This document shows, in pieces, positions 51,832-60,563 of a DNA stretch of 64,000 nt; position 1 is the stretch's first letter, and every line of letters starts with the position of its first letter. The stretch spans positions 1-64,000 of the forward strand of contig CAVIQL010000013.1 of the NCBI GenBank assembly GCA_963644855.1, read 5' to 3'. The notes beneath the pieces are model-generated. The model saw nothing but the letters and a program-made list of their open reading frames with translations. It was not told the origin of the DNA and ran no database searches. This DNA is from UBA6398 sp963644855. GTDB taxonomy: Bacteria; Bacteroidota; Bacteroidia; Bacteroidales; Bacteroidaceae. A program made the translations under genes and the position numbers.

Positions 51832-52179
51832 ATGACAAACCAGTATGAAACCGTTTTCATTTTGACTCCCGTTTTGTCTGCCGACCAGATGAAGGAAACG
51901 GTTGAAAAGTTCAAGAAATTGCTCGCCGACAATGGTGCAGAAATCTTGAATGAGGAGAATTGGGGACTTAAGAAATTGGCTTACCCCATTGAGAAAAAAT
52001 CCACAGGCTTCTATGTTCTGATAGAATTCAAGGCTGAGCCCACACTGATGCTCAAGCTTGAAACAGAATATCGCCGTGAAGAACGTGTGATACGTTATCT
52101 CACTGTAAAATTAGACAAGTACGCTGCAGAATATGCCGACAAGCGCCGCAGCAAAAACGCTAAAAAAGAGGAGGAATAA
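51832..52179 (+). CDS. rpsF: Small-subunit ribosomal protein S6
   Basis: 115 residues, normal length. It starts TNQYETVFILTPVLS and contains the conserved GLKKLAYPIEKKSTGFYVLIEF strand pair, ending in a Lys/Glu-rich tail (KKEEE). S6 binds S18 and the central domain of 16S rRNA in the platform. First gene of the standard S6-S18-L9 operon, with rpsR three bases downstream. Confidence 0.97.
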   Translation: MTNQYETVFILTPVLSADQMKETVEKFKKLLADNGAEILNEENWGLKKLAYPIEKKSTGFYVLIEFKAEPTLMLKLETEYRREERVIRYLTVKLDKYAAEYADKRRSKNAKKEEE

Positions 52180-52182
52180 ACA

Positions 52183-52452
52183 ATGGCACAAGCAAATTCA
52201 GAAATCAGATATCTAACCCCGCCTTCAATCGAACTGAAGAAAAAGAAATACTGCCGTTTCAAGAAAAGCGGTATCAAGTACATCGACTACAAAGACCCTG
52301 AATTCCTCAAGAAATTCCTTAACGAGCAGGGCAAAATTCTTCCCCGCCGCATTACGGGAACATCACTCAAATACCAACGTCGCGTGGCACAGGCCGTTAA
52401 ACGCGCACGTCATTTGGCTTTGCTTCCCTTCGTAACGGATTTGATGAAATAA
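52183..52452 (+). CDS. rpsR: Small-subunit ribosomal protein S18
   Basis: 89 residues. KKKYCRFKKSGIKYIDYKD carries the usual N-terminal element, and LPRRITGTSLKYQRRVAQAV is the conserved rRNA-binding core, followed by KRARHLALLPFV. S18 forms a heterodimer with S6. Only one Cys is present, so this is not the four-Cys zinc form. Tight spacing to rpsF and a 19-base gap to rplI. Confidence 0.97.
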   Translation: MAQANSEIRYLTPPSIELKKKKYCRFKKSGIKYIDYKDPEFLKKFLNEQGKILPRRITGTSLKYQRRVAQAVKRARHLALLPFVTDLMK

Positions 52453-52471
52453 TTAAAGAGAAGAAAAGACA

Positions 52472-53029
52472 ATGGAAATAATACTTTTAGAAGATATCCA
52501 GGGATTAGGATATAAGGACGATATAGTAAAGGTAAAAAACGGTTACGGCCGCAACTACCTTATCCCCACACGTCGCGCCGTTATCGCATCTGAAAGCGCA
52601 CGCAAAGTGCTCGCAGAAAAACTCAAACAACGCGCTCACAAGCTTGAGAAGATCAAACAAGAAGCACAGGCACTCGCTGACAAACTCGCAAAAGTTCCGA
52701 CAATCGTAATAGCAACCAAAGTAAGTCCCACTGGAGTTATCTATGGTTCAGTAAACTCACTTCAGATTGCCGACAAACTCAAAGAAGCAGGCTTCGAAAT
52801 CGATCGCAAGCGCATCGACGTGAAAGGTGTAAAGGAAATCGGCGAATACACCGCAGCAATTCACCTACACAAGGAAGTTACAGTAGAAGTACCTTTCAAA
52901 GTAGTTGACGAAGATGCCAAAGTAACCGAAGAAGCAGTGAAAGTTGCAGAAAAAGCAGAGGGAACTCCCGCAGTAGAAACCGCAGCGCCTGCAACCGAAG
53001 AAGCAACACCCGAAACTACCGAAGCATAA
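52472..53029 (+). CDS. rplI: Large-subunit ribosomal protein L9 with C-terminal extension
   Basis: 185 residues. The N-terminal domain MEIILLEDIQGLGYKDDIV and VKNGYGRNYLIPTRRA is canonical, as are the long connecting helix and the C-terminal domain ending near residue 148. Most L9 proteins stop there; this one continues for about 37 residues of low-complexity sequence rich in Ala, Glu, Thr and Pro (TPAVETAAPATEEATPETTEA-like). The tail is probably disordered and may be a lineage-specific addition. L9 sits at the L1 stalk base and affects frame maintenance. A terminator follows at 53049. Confidence 0.95.
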   Translation: MEIILLEDIQGLGYKDDIVKVKNGYGRNYLIPTRRAVIASESARKVLAEKLKQRAHKLEKIKQEAQALADKLAKVPTIVIATKVSPTGVIYGSVNSLQIADKLKEAGFEIDRKRIDVKGVKEIGEYTAAIHLHKEVTVEVPFKVVDEDAKVTEEAVKVAEKAEGTPAVETAAPATEEATPETTEA

Positions 53030-53048
53030 AGAAAACACTTCACAATAA

Positions 53049-53090
53049 AATTAAGCCGCCACTCCAAAAGAATGGCGGCTTAATTATTAT
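53049..53090 (+). terminator. Intrinsic terminator of the S6-S18-L9 operon
   Basis: Perfect 13-bp arms (AATTAAGCCGCCA and complement at 53073-53085) with an 11-base loop; the following sequence is AT-rich but not a clean T-run. Confidence 0.82.
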
Positions 53091-53186
53091 ATAACTTCCA
53101 AGAAATTCAAGATTACAAAATAAAACGAGCAAGAAACAGTTCAATCACCCATCTTGTTTTTCTCAATCACACTCACCCTCATTATA

Positions 53187-53333
53187 ATAAATTTGTTCCA
53201 TTCTATAACAACACAATTCTCTTTAATAACAATTCGGTAGTCTCCAACAACATTCCGGAACTTTTCAACTACAACTCCATTCTCTTCAACAATAGTCTAA
53301 ACCCACCTTTTCAACGCATCTCATTCTCCCTCT
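53187..53333. repeat. Degenerate 21-base periodic sequence, C-rich type
   Basis: Six or seven rows aligned at 21-base spacing, most beginning ACA and ending TCTTCAAC-like (e.g. rows at 53208, 53229, 53250, 53271). The similarity is weaker than in the AAA...TTT modules and the sequence differs. It fills most of the 377-base gap between rplI and the small lipoprotein gene, where no reading frame looks real. Confidence 0.45.
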
Positions 53334-53347
53334 ACTAAGTAAAAGGC

Positions 53348-53384
53348 ACAAAAAAACCTGCGAGGATTTAATCCTTACAGGTTT
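53348..53384 (-). terminator. Intrinsic terminator of the small lipoprotein gene
   Basis: Minus strand: AACCTG with CAGGTT and an inner AGGAT with ATCCT stem, followed by seven T. Confidence 0.85.
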
Positions 53385-53406
53385 CAATTCTCTCTTTGTC
53401 CGCAGA

Positions 53407-53604
53407 TTACTCAGCAGGAGCAGCTTCAACAGCAGCGCTATCAGCAGGAGCAGCAGCACTATCAGTAGCTGCGCTATCAGTAGCAGCGCTATCAACAGCA
53501 ACAGTATCGCTATCTGCTGCAGGAGCTGCTTCGTTTGACTTGTTGCCGCAGCTTGCGAATGACATTGCTGCGATTGCTACGAACATGAATACTAACTTTT
53601 TCAT
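53407..53604 (-). CDS. Small Ala/Asp/Ser-repeat lipoprotein (65 aa)
   Basis: 65 residues from the ATG at 53604, which gives a lipoprotein signal (MKKLVFMFVAIAAMSFASC, lipidated Cys19); an upstream frame extension lacks any signal peptide and runs through the promoter. The mature part is low-complexity: NKSNEAAPAADSD, then repeats of DSAAT/DSAAAP. Short Ala/Asp/Ser-rich lipoproteins of this kind are common in Bacteroidales and are thought to be surface or periplasmic spacers. It has its own promoter and terminator and is divergent from mtaB. The repeats could vary in number by slippage. Confidence 0.78.
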   Translation of the reverse strand: MKKLVFMFVAIAAMSFASCGNKSNEAAPAADSDTVAVDSAATDSAATDSAAAPADSAAVEAAPAE

Positions 53605-53651
53605 TTCTGTCTTTTTTTTAGTAAAACAATCAATTGCTTTTAAAACCGATG

Positions 53652-53659
53652 CAAAGTTA
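53652..53659 (-). promoter_or_regulatory. Promoter -7 box for the small lipoprotein gene
   Basis: Minus strand TAACTTTG matches TAnnTTTG, 47 bases before the start codon. Confidence 0.6.
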
Positions 53660-53776
53660 AGGACTTTTGATAATATGGTGTACATTTTTTAGGCGTTTTT
53701 TTTCAATTATTTTCTCTCGCTTTATATATCTCTCTGAATTACAACCATTTTACCACTTAACCCTAATAGATATTTT

Positions 53777-53805
53777 TTTGATGTAAAAGGAAATTCGTAC
53801 CTTTG
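53777..53805 (+). promoter_or_regulatory. Promoter of the mtaB operon
   Basis: TTTG at 53777-53780, 17-base spacer, TACCTTTG at 53798-53805; start codon 43 bases further on. Confidence 0.72.
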
Positions 53806-53848
53806 TAACCATAAACATATCTACCAATTTTGTCATAAAGGAGCAATA

Positions 53849-55189
53849 ATGTCATATCACACAGACATAAAAGGCATGAAAGCAACCCTACGTACTTTGG
53901 GGTGCAAGCTAAATTATGCAGAAACTTCGGCTATTGAGGATAAACTACGCGAACAAGGAGTAGAAATTACCGACAATGGCGGTGCTGATATCTGTATTGT
54001 AAACACGTGCTCGGTAACAGAAATGGCAGACCACAAATGCCGTCAAGTAATCCACAAACTTGTAAAAGAAAATCCCAATGCTTTTATTGCCGTAATGGGG
54101 TGTTATGTGCAGTTGCAGCCACAACGTGTTTCCGAAATTGCGGGTGTAGATATTGTAGTGGGCATGGAAAACAAAGGACATATCATAGAATATATCTCCG
54201 AGGGCATCGCGCGCAAACGAGAAGAACAAAATGCATTACACATGCAGTTCAGTGGAGCTTTGCGAGATATAAAAACTTTTGTACCCTCTTGTTCGCGTGG
54301 CGACAGGACTCGTTATTTTCTCAAAGTACAGGACGGTTGCAACTATTTCTGCACATATTGTACAATTCCTTACGCTCGCGGATTGAGCAGAAGCCCTTCG
54401 GTGGCATCGTTGATAGAGCAAGCAGAAAAAGTAGCGGCTCAAGGTGGAAAAGAAATCGTTATTACAGGCGTAAATATCGGTGATTTCGGGAACAAGACCG
54501 ACGAAGATTTTCTAATGCTTGTCAAGTCTCTCGACAAAGTGGACGGAATTGAGCGTTATAGGATTTCTTCTATCGAGCCAAACCTTATCACAAAAGAAAT
54601 AATTGACTATTGCGCCAACTCACGCAGTTTTATGCCGCATTTTCATATTCCTTTGCAAAGTGGCAGCGACACCGTGTTGAAACTGATGCATCGTCGCTAC
54701 GACACAGCCTTTTTCGCAAAAAAAATATCCGAAGTTCATGAGGCTATGCCCGATGCTTTTATCGGCATTGACGTTATAGTGGGAACGAGAGGGGAAACTC
54801 CAGAACTTTTCGAAGAAACTTACGATTTTCTTTCCCGTCTCGATTACGCACAACTTCATGTGTTTCCCTATTCCGAGCGTCCGGGAACACAAGCATTAAA
54901 GATTCCTTATATAGTAAAGCCGCAAGACAAACGCGAACGCACACAACGATTAATTGAACTTTCAGAAATCAAGCGCAAAGCTTTTTACAATAAATATATC
55001 GGGACTACACGCAGCGTTTTGTTCGAGCATTCTTTGCACAATGGCAAGATGCATGGCTTCACCGACAATTATATTCGCGTGGAAATACCGGCTGAAAATT
55101 CCGAGAGCCTTGATAATATGCTCGTAAACGTAAAACTTGGAGATTTCAATGCCGACCAAAGCGCACTCACAGGCACAATATTATTATGA
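53849..55189 (+). CDS. mtaB: tRNA (t6A37) methylthiotransferase MtaB
   Basis: 446 residues. The N-terminal domain holds Cys19 (LGCKLN), Cys54 (NTCSV) and Cys85 (MGCY), the ligands of the auxiliary 4Fe-4S cluster. The radical-SAM cluster motif CNYFCTYC supplies Cys164, 168 and 171. A TRAM domain occupies the last 60 residues. GCKLN rather than GCQMN favours MtaB over MiaB and RimO. It converts t6A37 to ms2t6A in tRNA-Lys, and so acts after the TsaB-dependent reaction encoded nearby at 45246. The stop overlaps the next gene by four bases. The internal ATG at codon ten is an alternative start. Confidence 0.94.
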   Translation: MSYHTDIKGMKATLRTLGCKLNYAETSAIEDKLREQGVEITDNGGADICIVNTCSVTEMADHKCRQVIHKLVKENPNAFIAVMGCYVQLQPQRVSEIAGVDIVVGMENKGHIIEYISEGIARKREEQNALHMQFSGALRDIKTFVPSCSRGDRTRYFLKVQDGCNYFCTYCTIPYARGLSRSPSVASLIEQAEKVAAQGGKEIVITGVNIGDFGNKTDEDFLMLVKSLDKVDGIERYRISSIEPNLITKEIIDYCANSRSFMPHFHIPLQSGSDTVLKLMHRRYDTAFFAKKISEVHEAMPDAFIGIDVIVGTRGETPELFEETYDFLSRLDYAQLHVFPYSERPGTQALKIPYIVKPQDKRERTQRLIELSEIKRKAFYNKYIGTTRSVLFEHSLHNGKMHGFTDNYIRVEIPAENSESLDNMLVNVKLGDFNADQSALTGTILL

Positions 55190-56196
55190 AACGTATAGCG
55201 GTTGTTATTTTAAACTATAACGGTGCGGAAATGTTGCAGCGTTTCCTTCCCAATGTTATAGAAAACTCTTCCGAAGCCACGGTTTATGTGGCCGACAATG
55301 GTTCTACCGACAATTCAGTCGGGATAATGCACAAACAGTTTGCCGATGTCCCTTTGATTAAGTTTGACCAAAACTACGGCTTTGCCGATGGTTACAATCG
55401 TGCAATCAACAAAGTGAAAGAAGAGTACGTATTGCTTTTGAACTCCGACGTAAAAGTTACCCCTCATTGGCTTTCTCCGTTGCTCGAATACATGGATTCA
55501 AATGCAGATGTAGCAGCTTGTCAGCCCAAAATACTTTCTTACCACAACATGTCGAAGTTTGAATATGCCGGTGCCGCAGGAGGTTTTATCGATAAATGGG
55601 GATATCCTTATTGCCGCGGCAGAATTTTCGGAACAGTCGAGACCGACGACGGACAATATAATGACGTCGTTGATGTGTTTTGGGCTACCGGCGCAGCGCT
55701 AATGGTAAGACGCCAGTTGTATATCGACAACGGCGGACTTGATTCAAGGTTTTTCGCCCACATGGAGGAGATTGATTTTTGTTGGCGGCTTCGCAGCCGT
55801 GGTTGGCGGCTTGTTTGTGTGCCCAAGAGCTATGTTTTCCATATAGGTGGGGCTACTCTCAAGACCACGAACCCCAAGAAGATTTATCTGAACTTCCGAA
55901 ATAATTTGCTTATGCTTTTCAAAAACACGCCGACCAATCGTCTTGAAAGTGTGATGCGTTTTCGCAAGATTTTCGATAATATTGCCGCGCTCAAGTTTCT
56001 GTTTGGTGGAGATGTCAAGTCGTTTTGGGCCATAAGGAAAGCACGCCGCGATTTCAAGGCCATGCAAAAGGATTTTGAAGCCTCGCGTCGCGAAAATCTT
56101 GAACGCACAAAGACCAACGTTATCCCCGAACAGATTAACGACAGCATATTGCGATTGTATTACATAGGCATGAAACACAAATATTCCCAACTCTAA
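55186..56196 (+). CDS. Glycosyltransferase family 2 (rhamnosyltransferase-like)
   Basis: 336 residues. VVILNYNGAEML (6-17), VADNGSTDNSV (near 36) and LLLNSDVKVTP (near 82, DxD-type SDV) form the GT-A active site. MEEIDFCWRLRSRGW (near 196) is the acceptor-side signature ED/ExDxxxR-W common to WbbL-like transferases. The C-terminus is basic. It overlaps mtaB by four bases and the methylase by one, so it is made from a housekeeping operon rather than from a glycan island. The product may be a conserved envelope glycan. Sugar donor unknown. Confidence 0.9.
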   Translation: MKRIAVVILNYNGAEMLQRFLPNVIENSSEATVYVADNGSTDNSVGIMHKQFADVPLIKFDQNYGFADGYNRAINKVKEEYVLLLNSDVKVTPHWLSPLLEYMDSNADVAACQPKILSYHNMSKFEYAGAAGGFIDKWGYPYCRGRIFGTVETDDGQYNDVVDVFWATGAALMVRRQLYIDNGGLDSRFFAHMEEIDFCWRLRSRGWRLVCVPKSYVFHIGGATLKTTNPKKIYLNFRNNLLMLFKNTPTNRLESVMRFRKIFDNIAALKFLFGGDVKSFWAIRKARRDFKAMQKDFEASRRENLERTKTNVIPEQINDSILRLYYIGMKHKYSQL

Positions 56197-56903
56197 TGAA
56201 TCCCGCTCTTTATCTCATTCCAACGGTGCTTGGAGATTCGCCGGCTGCATACGTTTTTCCGCCGCAAAACCGCGAAATAATTCTTGGCATAAAGCATTTT
56301 ATTGTAGAGGAAACGCGCACCGCCCGCCGTTTCTTGAAATTCATAGACAAGGAAATCGACATCGACACCCTGACATTCTATCCCATGGGAAAGCACAGCA
56401 ACACCATGGATTATTCGCGCTACCTCGAGCCACTGAAAAACGGCGAAGCTATGGGAATGATAAGCGAAGCCGGTTGTCCGGCGGTTGCCGATCCGGGCGC
56501 AGTGATTGTTGGGCTTGCACAAAAGGCAAATCTTAAAGTTGTACCTCTCGTGGGGCCGTCGTCAATACTTCTTGCACTTATGGCATCGGGTATGAACGGA
56601 CAGAGTTTTGCTTTCAACGGATATTTGCCCATAGATGAGGGCGAGAAGGTGCGTGCGCTGAAACATTTTGAAGCACGGGCGATAAAAGAAAAACAGACAC
56701 AGTTGTTCATCGAAACGCCTTACCGCAACAACAAGTTCATTAATCTCCTGCTCAAAACCCTTGCCGCTTCCACACGCTTGTGTATTGCAGCCGGAGTAAC
56801 GTGTAGCGACGAAAGCATAAGAACCAAAAGCGTTGCCGAATGGCGAAAAGCCCAAATTCCCGACCTTAGCCACACTCCAGCAATCTTTGCAATAGGCGGA
56901 TAA
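56196..56903 (+). CDS. RsmI-like SAM-dependent methyltransferase (tetrapyrrole-methylase fold)
   Basis: 235 residues. The pattern matches RsmI-type methylases: LYLIPTVLGD at the first strand, EETRTARRFLK, the AdoMet-binding SEAGCPAVADPGAVIV (near 90-105) and LVGPSSILLALMASG (near 118), followed by FNGYLP and FIETPYRN. RsmI 2'-O-methylates C1402 of 16S rRNA. This protein lacks the C-terminal extension of the longer E. coli enzyme and belongs to the shorter Bacteroidota form, so an rRNA target is likely but not certain. Its ATG overlaps the GT2 stop by one base. Confidence 0.82.
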   Translation: MNPALYLIPTVLGDSPAAYVFPPQNREIILGIKHFIVEETRTARRFLKFIDKEIDIDTLTFYPMGKHSNTMDYSRYLEPLKNGEAMGMISEAGCPAVADPGAVIVGLAQKANLKVVPLVGPSSILLALMASGMNGQSFAFNGYLPIDEGEKVRALKHFEARAIKEKQTQLFIETPYRNNKFINLLLKTLAASTRLCIAAGVTCSDESIRTKSVAEWRKAQIPDLSHTPAIFAIGG

Positions 56904-57040
56904 TGCGCCCAAAAGTGCCACCCACCGCATATCGTGTAGCAACTATTTGCTGCACGTTTTTTGTAATGCCACCACATACATTTCCAGAGCCTTAAACCAC
57001 AAAGGCTTCCCGCTATTCCCCCACTCCACTCTCATATCAA

Positions 57041-57146
57041 AAAAACGATATCCGATGTCGCAAAAATAATGTCTGATATTATTTAAATAATGTCGGACCT
57101 TTTTTAAAAAATGTCTGACATTGTTTTCACGATATAGAATATCGTA
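57041..57146. repeat. 21-nt modular repeat, locus L
   Basis: Five modules in exact register (cores GATATCCGATGTC, AATGTCTGATATT, AATGTCGGACC, AATGTCTGACATT, GATATAGAATATCG). It lies in the 385-base gap between the RsmI-like gene and the phosphodiesterase; 56904-57040 shows nothing recognisable. Confidence 0.9.
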
Positions 57147-57240
57147 AATCCACTGCCATTTCAAGCAAGAACAAATGCGTATAAAACACTAATTTGTAGC
57201 ATTCCTCCCAACTTTGTAAGCCTAAGTCAAAATTTAATGG

Positions 57241-57248
57241 TAAATTTG
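57241..57248 (+). promoter_or_regulatory. Promoter -7 box for the phosphodiesterase gene
   Basis: TAAATTTG matches TAnnTTTG, 40 bases before the ATG. Confidence 0.58.
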
Positions 57249-57288
57249 CGATACGCAACATCTAATAACAAAAGTAACAAATAAAACC

Positions 57289-58200
57289 ATGAAAAAAATC
57301 TTGGCATTGGCAATACTCCTCGTCGGAGTATTTGGCATACAAAGCGCGCAAGGCAAATGGCGTGCAAAGCATGTAGTGTTTATAGGAGCTGATGGTTGGG
57401 GAGCTTATAGCATACCTAAGGCCGATGGTATACCTAACATCAAATTCCTTATGGAACATGGAGCCTACACATTGCACAAACGCAGTGTTTTTCCCACGGC
57501 AAGCGCCATAAACTGGGCATCAATGTGGAACGGTTGTCCCACCGAAATCCACAGCATCACGGAATGGAACACACGTAAGCCCACAACACCGCTACCCGAA
57601 GGCGTGGCAAATCAGCGAGGCATGATACCAACAGTTTTCTCTCTGCTCCGCGAGCAATATCCGCAGGCAGTTACAGCATTTGTAGGCTGGTGGGACGTAA
57701 TTCCCGACCTTATCGACACAGCATGCGTGAACTACAAATATATGGTAACGGGAAAAGAAGCCACAATACCCTGCGCTATGGACAAGACATGCGAGATGAT
57801 AAAAAAATACAAGCCCGCAATAACATTTGTAGCCCTTAACGAGCCCGACGAAGTGGGACATCACATCGGACACGACACACCTGCCTACTACGACTCGCTA
57901 CGCGTGATTGACGAAAACGTAGGCAAAGTGATTCAAGCCACAAAAGACGCAGGCATTTACAACGAAACAATCTTTATATTGACTACTGATCACGGCGGAG
58001 TAGGCAAAGGACACGGCGGACGTTCGCTATTGGAATACGAAGGACCGTATATCATCTGCGGCAAAGGCGTTAAAAACATCGGCGCATTCAAGGAAAGCAT
58101 GATGCAATACGACATCGCCGCAACCACAGCCTATATCTTCAATCTCAAAACGCCACAAGTGTGGACGGGAAGGCCAATGAAGCAAGTGTTCACCAAATAA
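57289..58200 (+). CDS. Exported type I phosphodiesterase / nucleotide pyrophosphatase-like enzyme
   Basis: 303 residues with a signal peptide (MKKILALAILLVGVFGIQSA). The alkaline-phosphatase-superfamily metal site is visible: Asp35 in FIGADGWG, the nucleophile Thr70 in FPTASAINW, Asp and His in EPDEVGHHIGHD (near 185-196) and LTTDHGG (near 229). Family members cleave phosphodiesters or pyrophosphates of nucleotides or sugar phosphates. The location should be periplasmic, and the protein is paired with an alkaline phosphatase starting 88 bases downstream, which could remove the remaining phosphate. Together they look like a phosphate- or nucleotide-salvage pair. Confidence 0.87.
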   Translation: MKKILALAILLVGVFGIQSAQGKWRAKHVVFIGADGWGAYSIPKADGIPNIKFLMEHGAYTLHKRSVFPTASAINWASMWNGCPTEIHSITEWNTRKPTTPLPEGVANQRGMIPTVFSLLREQYPQAVTAFVGWWDVIPDLIDTACVNYKYMVTGKEATIPCAMDKTCEMIKKYKPAITFVALNEPDEVGHHIGHDTPAYYDSLRVIDENVGKVIQATKDAGIYNETIFILTTDHGGVGKGHGGRSLLEYEGPYIICGKGVKNIGAFKESMMQYDIAATTAYIFNLKTPQVWTGRPMKQVFTK

Positions 58201-58288
58201 AAAATACAAATACGGCAGATTAACAACCCTGTAACAAGGCATTGCTAATTTTGCATGCGGAAACAAGCAACCAATACACTATTAATAT

Positions 58289-59692
58289 ATGAAGAAAAGA
58301 CTATTATCGGCACTGCTGCTTGCTTTTGTGGGCATAGTGTCATTCGCCCAACCAAAAGCAAAGTATGTGTTCTATTTCATAGGCGACGGCATGGGCGTAA
58401 ACCAAGTTAATGCAGCCGAAACATACCTCGGCGCTTTGCAGGGAAAGATTGGCATCGTGCCACTATGCTTTCCAAGTTTTCCCAACGCCGGTCTCGTCAA
58501 CACACAATCAGGCACAAACGGCGTAACTGACTCTGCTGCCGGCGGCACAGCGCTTGCCTCGGGAAACAAAACCCACAACGGCACACTCGGAATGCTTAAA
58601 GATCGAACAACAAGCATAAAGTCGATTGCCGAAGAGGCTCGCGACGCAGGCTATGCGGTAGGTATTTCAACAACAGTCTCAGTTGACCACGCCACTCCCG
58701 GAGCTTTTTATGCCCATGTCAAGAATCGCGGCGAATACCACAAGATTGGTTTGCAACTAATCGACTCAAAATTTGATTTCTTTGCCGGATCAGAATTCCT
58801 AAGACCCGTAGAAAACGGCGAAAACCTCTACGAACTCGCACAAAAAGGCGGCTACACCATTGCACGAGGCTTGCAGGATTTCCAGACGAAGCAAAAGAAA
58901 GCCGACAAAATCATTCTTTTTCAAACCGAAAGCGCAGCTAAGATCAACACAAGCTGTTTGCCTTACGCCCTCGACCGCAAAGCAGATGATTTAACTCTGA
59001 AACAAATAGCGCAAAGTGGTATTGATTTCCTTTCCCAAAAGAGCAAAAAAGGATTCTTCTTCATGCTCGAAGGCGGAAAAGTGGATTGGGGTTGTCATTC
59101 AAACGATGCCGCTGCTTTCATAACCGAACTTATCGACATGGACGAGGCTGTAAAAGTTGCGTTTGACTTTTACAAAAAACATCCAAAGGAGACTCTCATC
59201 GTGATAACCGCTGATCATGAAACGGGTGGGCTTGCTCTTGGCCGCGGTCCCTATGAATTACACCTCGACAACCTTAAAAATCAGCGCAACACCGCAGCTA
59301 CTTTCTCTCTCAGAGCCGACAGTTTGTTCAAGGCAAAAGGTGCTGAAAACACAACTTGGGAAGATATGAAATCTTTGCTTAGCGATGGTTTTGGCTTCTG
59401 GTCTAAAATTTCGTTGAACGACAATCAAACGCAGCGTCTCAAAGATTCGTTTGAAGCTACCAAAGCCGGTGCTGCTAAACAGAAGAATGAATACGACAGC
59501 ACCAATGGTATTTCTACTACTGCCAAGAGAGTTATGGACGAGTGCACTCTTGTGGGTTGGCAGAGCGGTGGCCATTCAAATGGTTACGTGCCTGTATTTG
59601 CCATTGGCGCAGGTGCGAAAGAATACCACGGACGTATCGACAACACCGAGATACCCAAGAAAATTGCCAAGGCTATGGGGCTGAAATTCTAA
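58289..59692 (+). CDS. Alkaline phosphatase
   Basis: 467 residues with a signal peptide (cleavage near SFAQ). The metal-binding IGDGMG (31-36), catalytic Ser82 in VTDSAAGGTALASG, SVDHATPGAF, MLEGGKVDWGCH and ITADHETGG are all in the order of PhoA-type alkaline phosphatases. It hydrolyses phosphomonoesters in the periplasm. No Pho box was searched for or recognised. The gene follows a phosphodiesterase on the same strand and ends in a two-way terminator shared with the convergent HAD gene. Confidence 0.94.
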   Translation: MKKRLLSALLLAFVGIVSFAQPKAKYVFYFIGDGMGVNQVNAAETYLGALQGKIGIVPLCFPSFPNAGLVNTQSGTNGVTDSAAGGTALASGNKTHNGTLGMLKDRTTSIKSIAEEARDAGYAVGISTTVSVDHATPGAFYAHVKNRGEYHKIGLQLIDSKFDFFAGSEFLRPVENGENLYELAQKGGYTIARGLQDFQTKQKKADKIILFQTESAAKINTSCLPYALDRKADDLTLKQIAQSGIDFLSQKSKKGFFFMLEGGKVDWGCHSNDAAAFITELIDMDEAVKVAFDFYKKHPKETLIVITADHETGGLALGRGPYELHLDNLKNQRNTAATFSLRADSLFKAKGAENTTWEDMKSLLSDGFGFWSKISLNDNQTQRLKDSFEATKAGAAKQKNEYDSTNGISTTAKRVMDECTLVGWQSGGHSNGYVPVFAIGAGAKEYHGRIDNTEIPKKIAKAMGLKF

Positions 59693-59717
59693 GCCTTTCA
59701 TAGCGTTGATATACTAA

Positions 59718-59755
59718 AAATCCCGGAGCTAATGCCCCGGGATTTATTTTTTATG
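59718..59755 (+). terminator. Intrinsic terminator between alkaline phosphatase and HAD gene
   Basis: AAATCCCGG pairs with CCGGGATTT, followed by T-rich sequence; the A-run on the other side lets it serve the convergent gene too. Confidence 0.85.
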
Positions 59756-59784
59756 CTATCAAAACGCCGCAAAATGGGTTGGTT

Positions 59785-60447
59785 TTAGTTTTTCTTCAAG
59801 AAATCAACTATTTCTTCGGGCTTGTCGATTATCACGCTTGCCCCATTTTTTACGAGATGTTCCTTGGTGCGAAAACCCCAACTCACGGAAAGGCAGTCAA
59901 TCCCCGCATTTTTTGCCGTAGCTATATCAACTTCGGAATCGCCTACGTAAAGGGCAGAATCTTTTGAGGCTTGCAACAAACGCATTGCCTCGATTGCTGC
60001 ATCGGGTGCGGGTTTGCGGCGAACTTCCTGGCTCTCGCCTATTGCCACAGGTATTGTGCCGTTGAAGAAATGCGCTGCGAGTTCCTTTACAGCCGCCATT
60101 CCCTTGTTTGAAACTATTGCCAGTTTGTAGCCATTGCTTGCCAGCGTGTTTACAACCTCGGGAATTCCCTCGTAAGGGCATGTGGTGTCCATGCTATGGG
60201 AATAATAATATTCCTCAAAATATTTCAGCACCTCAGCCACCTTTTCTTCCGGAGTATTCTCGGGTGCGCAATGGGCAATGAGGTATAAATAGCCATTGCC
60301 GAGGAATGTGCGCACTTCGTCCATTGTTCTCGTAGGCATGTTATAGTGTGAGAGGGCAATGTTCACGCTTGCATGAAGGTCGGTAAGCGTATTGAGCAGT
60401 GTGCCGTCAAGGTCAAAAACCACGGTTGTGTAATGTTTTTTAGCCAT
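59785..60447 (-). CDS. HAD-superfamily phosphatase (phosphoglycolate phosphatase-like)
   Basis: 220 residues from ATG 60447. The frame runs 38 codons further upstream, but a TACCTTTG promoter box lies just before this ATG. Motif I FDLDGT (Asp12 and Asp14), motif II VSNKG (near 109), the conserved Lys in RRKPAPDA (near 145) and motif IV VGDSEVDI (near 168) are complete. The helical cap between motifs I and II is of the C1 type seen in Gph and PGMB enzymes. Substrate is probably a small phosphoester such as 2-phosphoglycolate. A repeat array lies upstream of its promoter. Confidence 0.88.
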   Translation of the reverse strand: MAKKHYTTVVFDLDGTLLNTLTDLHASVNIALSHYNMPTRTMDEVRTFLGNGYLYLIAHCAPENTPEEKVAEVLKYFEEYYYSHSMDTTCPYEGIPEVVNTLASNGYKLAIVSNKGMAAVKELAAHFFNGTIPVAIGESQEVRRKPAPDAAIEAMRLLQASKDSALYVGDSEVDIATAKNAGIDCLSVSWGFRTKEHLVKNGASVIIDKPEEIVDFLKKN

Positions 60448-60476
60448 AATACTATTTGTTGTTCTTTTTCTGCGTG

Positions 60477-60484
60477 CAAAGGTA
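60477..60484 (-). promoter_or_regulatory. Promoter -7 box for the HAD gene
   Basis: Minus strand TACCTTTG matches TAnnTTTG, 30 bases before the ATG at 60447, deciding that start. Confidence 0.65.
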
Positions 60485-60563
60485 TGCAAAACTTCTTCTT
60501 TCAACAATACCGTCAAAGGGTGAAAAAGGGCTTTGCCCACATGGTTTTTACAATACGGCATAT

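Noticed and set aside
53286..53501. Leucine-rich minus-strand frame of 71 codons
   Set aside because: It is another frame of the Ala/Asp/Ser repeats of the small lipoprotein gene plus its terminator; it has no signal, promoter or conserved motif.
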